DNA of 64,000 nucleotides from Armillaria gallica (Eukaryota; Basidiomycota; Agaricomycetes; Agaricales; Physalacriaceae): NCBI GenBank assembly GCA_037576215.1, contig JBANDB010000004.1, positions 6,510,001 to 6,574,000 of the forward strand, read 5' to 3'. Shown piece by piece: positions 60,171 to 64,000 of this stretch (position 1 is its first letter; each line of letters starts with the position of its first letter). The notes under the pieces were generated by a model. It saw only the letters and a program-made list of their open reading frames with translations, ran no database searches and was not told where the DNA came from. The position numbers and the translations under genes were made by a program.

Positions 60171-60860
60171 GTTGGAAGGATGTCAGTCGGACCTGACAGA
60201 GACGCTTCATGGCCGCTCTTGGAACTACAAGATCGCACGGTCAGCCGACTCTTTGTTGAACCCGCGTCCGATAATTATATACGACTCGCAAAGCGGCCGT
60301 ACTAAGAGCAAGGTTTGCGACTTTTCAACAGCTTCGTGTAGGTTGGAATATGGCAATCCGGCATCATGCCAATCTTGCTTATTAAAGAAGAAGAAGTAGG
60401 AAATGTATAGAAGATTCTAGTAAATAGTCTTTTAGTATAAAAGTAGGTACTGTAGTGTACATCCTCATGTGTTTGCAGAGCTCAGCCAAGCGCAATACAA
60501 TTGGCTCGACACCGCGCACATCTATACTGGGAACGAACTGATCCCCCGTTTTACGACACAAAGATAAAGCTGACCAGTTCTCCTGCCAGGTTCACGATTC
60601 GAGGCATTTTACACGCTAGCCAGTGAGGCCGAGTGAGACCGCCTATCTACTATCTAGGTAGCTCCTGAGACCACTACTGCATGCTTTCTATCAATTTCCT
60701 CTCGGGAGGGGTGCAGGCGTGAAGAAAAAAATTAGTCAGTATCGTATCGCTTGCTAAAGGTAGAAGAGAGTGACAGACACTGGACTGCCATTTTGGGAAC
60801 CTTCAATTCCTCTGCCTCAACACGCGACCGACGTAATATTCCCCTAACAATAATATTTTG

Positions 60861-60930
60861 TGAATACCGGTTAGCCCAACTGTACGGATGTAGCTACAGT
60901 AGGACGGGTTCGACTCCCAGCCAGAGATTC
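60861..60930 (+). repeat. tRNA-like relic
   Basis: Contains taccggttagccc (A-box-like) and gggttcgactcccagccagag (T-arm plus 3' acceptor strand like the tRNA-Asp candidate at 2255). The anticodon arm is not formed. Confidence 0.45.
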
Positions 60931-61258
60931 GTCGCGGAAAAAAAGAGGCATTTTTTTCCCATCAAGCATTTGAGGTGCAACACTGCTTTTTCATCTACAG
61001 CTACGCGTATTGACTGTGGAGAAAAGAGAACAGGCCGTAGTTTCTTCTCCTGAATTCAGTTGGGTAAGTGCCACATGCCGCTCACTGAGGTTAGAACTTT
61101 TTCTCGCCGCTCCCAGAGTTCTCGTAATCAGATTCTCATAGTAATCCAGAGTGTGCAGGGTTCCTACGCTAGAAATTGAAACGAACGACGCATGACAAGT
61201 CGATGTCGGTCAGAATCGAATACAGCTTAGGTGCTCTGTAAACCCCCTCATCGTGTAG

Positions 61259-61325
61259 TCTCTGATAGAATTTCGGCTAGTCCACCCGCACGGGCAAAAG
61301 TTGGGTTCGACTCCCAGTCAGACCG
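61259..61325 (+). repeat. tRNA-Asp-like relic
   Basis: Starts TCTCTGATAGaat like the tRNA-Asp candidate and ends ttgggttcgactcccagtca. The anticodon loop is deleted and the acceptor end is altered (tcagacc). Degenerate. Confidence 0.5.
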
Positions 61326-61625
61326 TTAAAAAAGCCTCTTGGAATGTATTTTCCCCCTTCATTTCATTTCTTCCACGCCGAGTCTTGAATATCCTGTATT
61401 GTGATTTGAATGCAATGCACTCCAGCTGTTAGGCTGTTAGTCACTAGGTAGACAAACTCACGAGGAGCTTTCCCTGCCTGTGCGCTGTATTTATACTATT
61501 TACTTCCTAATATATTCTCTTTCTACCCATTTCCTCCGGATTCTGCCTTACTAAGCATGCCGAGACATGCCGTATCACCGGAATATCACAACATCCTGTT
61601 CATCGGTTAGGTCTTCCATTTTATA

Positions 61626-62070
61626 AGATAGGGCCAGCTCGCAGAACGGGGCATCACATGTTTCGTGACATTTTGTGACAAATCCCATTAAACACGCGGC
61701 GCTATGACAATTTTCGCGTCCTAACCTTCTGTGGGGTACTTTCGTGTGACAATCTACGATAAACATACTTTACCTACCCTCTATAAGACATTTTTACTAT
61801 CCTTTGGTGAGCGGTGTAAGTCTATCGCAATCGAGTCCATAAGGGGGAAAGCCATCAATGGGCATATCGGAAAGGTTATTTTGCTATGAGGAGTGCCAAT
61901 ATGGAAAATCGGCGACCGACAAGTTGTGATAAATTCGATTTACTACAAATTGTCGGTTTTACATTTCCCAAAAAGGCTTTGCTCATGTCGGTATAGCAGT
62001 TTTTAGGCTAATGTCACCATTTGTCACAATTGTATCACGTGATGGATCGTTCTGCGAGCTGGCCCTATCT
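61626..62070. mobile_element. MITE-like element, family M2, TA-flanked (Tc1/mariner-like?)
   Basis: A perfect 23-bp terminal inverted repeat begins agatagggccagctcgcag at both ends; the next bases diverge (ggggc versus atcca). TA lies immediately outside both ends (61624-61625, 62071-62072), as expected for a TA target duplication, although the flanking match is too short to be proof. The interior is AT-rich with several tgtgaca/ttgtgac words and has no coding frame. Confidence 0.65.
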
Positions 62071-62072
62071 TA

Positions 62073-63098
62073 GCTCTTATCCTGCTTACCTGGATGTGAC
62101 ACTTTTTCTGACTGCTCACCGACAAGAAGGATATATTGCATTAGCATACAAAACCTGAAACGGTACAATCCAAGTCGACGCCTTACTCGGTGCGGGCCGG
62201 TCTGAGAAGGCGCAGTCGTCCAAAAGCTGGTAAGACCTTGTGCACTCTGTAGCCATTCATCGCATGGAGAAAAATGCAACGCATGCTTTGACCTAGACGT
62301 CTCAATCCTAATCACGGAGTTATCAATGCAAGTAAAGACAAACTCACGTCGCTACCGGGCCCAGTAATCTATTGACAGGAAGTCGGTCATCACGCCGTGC
62401 CAGTGAGGCCTAGCAGCGAGAGTTGATTGTTCTAAGTACTAGTAGCCTCGCCACAAGTCAATATCAATCTCGCTCCAAATACTGCAAAATCTTCTGTAAA
62501 CGCCTTTCCTGAGCGAAGCGTCGTCAGGTCTGATGGAAAAGACCATACTAGCGAACAAAACCGTGCCAAAGGAAATTATTCTCGCTTAGTATCAAATAAC
62601 GGAGACCAAGGAGAAGGGAAGGGCGGGCCCTCCGACTTGGATGTATGCGCGTCTCCCCGAATTTACAGCCGGCTCTGAGGCCTGGATGAAGTTCGAGCTC
62701 GGCATGGTGCAGGTCTCCTGCGCTTACACCAGTTAGTCCCGTTTTAGGGCCAAACACCTCTCCAGTCCTTCCCAGGGTCCCTGCAATATAAACAGAGAAT
62801 GGCATCGAGAACTCGACCATTTGTTTTGGGGGCGGCAAAGGAGAGCGGGCAATGAGGAGAAGGGTCAGACGCGGTTTTTTGTGAGCATCACGTGGAAAGG
62901 GAGCCGCTGAAAGCGTGGGCGGACGTCTTTCAATTTGCTTGGAAGACGTCACGCGTCATGCACCCCTAGTGTCTCTTCTCTCCTCGCTACCGGGACCTAA
63001 GCGGGCGCCTCATAGTCATAGACGCGAAAAGGGATCCGCACGGTCGGCTGAAATGGCGACACGGAGCAATAAAAATCATTGACAAAGACGCGGTGGTG
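62073..63098. other. Intergenic
   Basis: No supported gene. A minus-strand frame at 62548-62952 has low-complexity composition and no motif. Confidence 0.35.
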
Positions 63099-63189
63099 AG
63101 GGATAGCTCAAAGTGTTCAAGCGGATGTCTAGGATATCTATTAGCATGCTCACACGAACGAAAATTGGGTTCGATTCCCAGTCAGAGCA
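63099..63189 (+). repeat. tRNA-like relic
   Basis: The T-arm ttgggttcgattcccagtcagagc is preceded by a D-arm-like tagctcaaagtgttcaagcgg. The acceptor stem does not pair convincingly. Confidence 0.4.
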
Positions 63190-63514
63190 CTATGAGTGCA
63201 GTCACACGTATAGTTTTTCCCCTTGTTTATAGTATACAACTTACAAGAAATACTTTCTTCAGACCCTTATCCTCGATCCAGAGAGTAGTTTCTGCTTCCT
63301 TCTTGCACAGAGAACTAACCTGTCAGGCGATAGCAAGGTCCTACTGGCATGAAGGAAGGCAGATTTAAACTTGCAAGGGTCCAGTACGTTCCCGAATCTG
63401 TGTCGATTTAGGAATTCAGAAGGCAAGGTTTATTAATGTATTGGTAACGTACTCAAGGTACTAAACCTAGTCTGCCAGAACGTGGAAGCGCTAGGAAGGA
63501 AGTGACATCTTTTA

Positions 63515-64000
63515 TCGCGGCCTTCTAGTTTCCTGTCTAGAGATTAGTATCAACGAGTACAAGGCCGATGGAGGGAAGATGACTCACTTCGGTAGCAGCA
63601 ACGATTCTGTGAGAACCGTGACTCCAGTTATTGTTCGACGTTCACTGGAGGCCTGACAATGGGGACAGGCGATGCTCTAGCACCTTCCTTTATACGCGCC
63701 GTCCGGACCCGAGATTCGCAAGATGATACAAAGCGCGCTGAGCATTCAAAGTGATAACATTAGTGCAGGTCGATGTGACTCCCCAATTAATATCAGGCGG
63801 TGTCTGATGGCAAGGATCAGCGATCGGAACAAAACACTATTCGGTTAGTTCTTCCCGGGAACTAGTTGCTCATCCAGGTCGCGATAATCAAATGCCTGCA
63901 GCAGACGTTCAATTTCCCATTTTACAAAATATAACTAAGGGCGAGGGCGCTCCGAATTCTGGGGCACATGTTTGTGGGTCTCCTAGTCAGCATGTGCGCT
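63515..64000. repeat. Dispersed repeat R1, right copy, plus start of the tRNA-headed unit
   Basis: 63515-63835 matches 105-430. From about 63895 (cagacgttcaatttcccat, gggcgagggcgctccgaa) it matches the tRNA-headed units at 485 and 990. The order of the two blocks is the same at both ends of the window, so a composite repeat of at least 900 bp is present twice, about 63.4 kb apart, in direct orientation. Confidence 0.55.

Larger units (their letters stand above)
57845..60210 (-). repeat. Right arm of inverted duplication IR2
   Basis: Inverted partner of 39640-42030: SBP gene D, its promoter region and the duplicated gene remnant, in the same order on the minus strand. Its 3' flank beyond the gene matches the flank of gene C1 (37016-37150), not that of C2, so the three copies share pieces in a mosaic way. 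Confidence 0.8.

Overview
The window is nuclear DNA from a filamentous basidiomycete, most likely a wood- or litter-decaying mushroom (Agaricomycetes). The evidence is many introns of about 45-65 bp with GT-AG ends and CTNA branch points, F-box proteins whose F-box opens with the usual mushroom motif SPIRRLP, a 23-exon GH115 alpha-glucuronidase, an old-yellow-enzyme, a flavin monooxygenase, an ankyrin-DHHC palmitoyltransferase and several mushroom-type orphan families. All calls come from reading frames, splice signals and remembered family motifs; no database search was run.

Layout. 0.1-2.6 kb is repeat-rich: tRNA-headed repeats, a 435-bp inverted-repeat element with target duplications, an intron-containing tRNA-Asp candidate and a 79-bp micro-element. 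2.9-10.7 kb holds an F-box gene (-), a 601-aa orphan (-) and a small orphan (-). 11.2-14.3 kb has a second copy of the element, a frameshifted zinc-finger gene and a nonsense-mutated copy of a secreted family called SBP here. 15.1-16.4 kb is an old-yellow-enzyme. 17.5-34.2 kb is a large inverted duplication: two complete GH115 genes face each other around a 6.1-kb spacer with an F-box/LRR gene and a flavin monooxygenase. A small single-pass membrane protein gene lies upstream of the right GH115 copy; only its remnant remains in the left arm. 34.3-37.0 kb holds an SBP pseudogene joined to the element and an intact SBP gene. 38.1-39.3 kb is an HNH-like orphan gene with a stop codon. 39.6-42.0 and 57.8-60.2 kb form a second inverted duplication, each arm with an intact SBP gene. 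Between them lie two paralogous small membrane-anchored genes (42.9 and 55.3 kb), another small membrane protein, an F-box gene convergent with an AKR1-type palmitoyltransferase, and a 231-aa orphan. 60.2-64 kb is repeats again, including a 445-bp TA-flanked element and a second copy of the repeat found at the left edge.

How the genes may work together. GH115 enzymes release 4-O-methyl-glucuronic acid from glucuronoxylan outside the cell; duplicated copies fit plant-wall decay. The two copies may differ in activity, because the right one has lost an asparagine expected in the active site. The SBP family (three intact, two broken, one relic) encodes secreted beta-rich proteins of about 313 aa that share a TATA promoter; a pore-forming aerolysin-like fold is a guess only. 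The window gives no sign of a single co-regulated cluster. The dominant theme is local duplication, inversion and decay of gene copies, with small non-autonomous transposons at several junctions.
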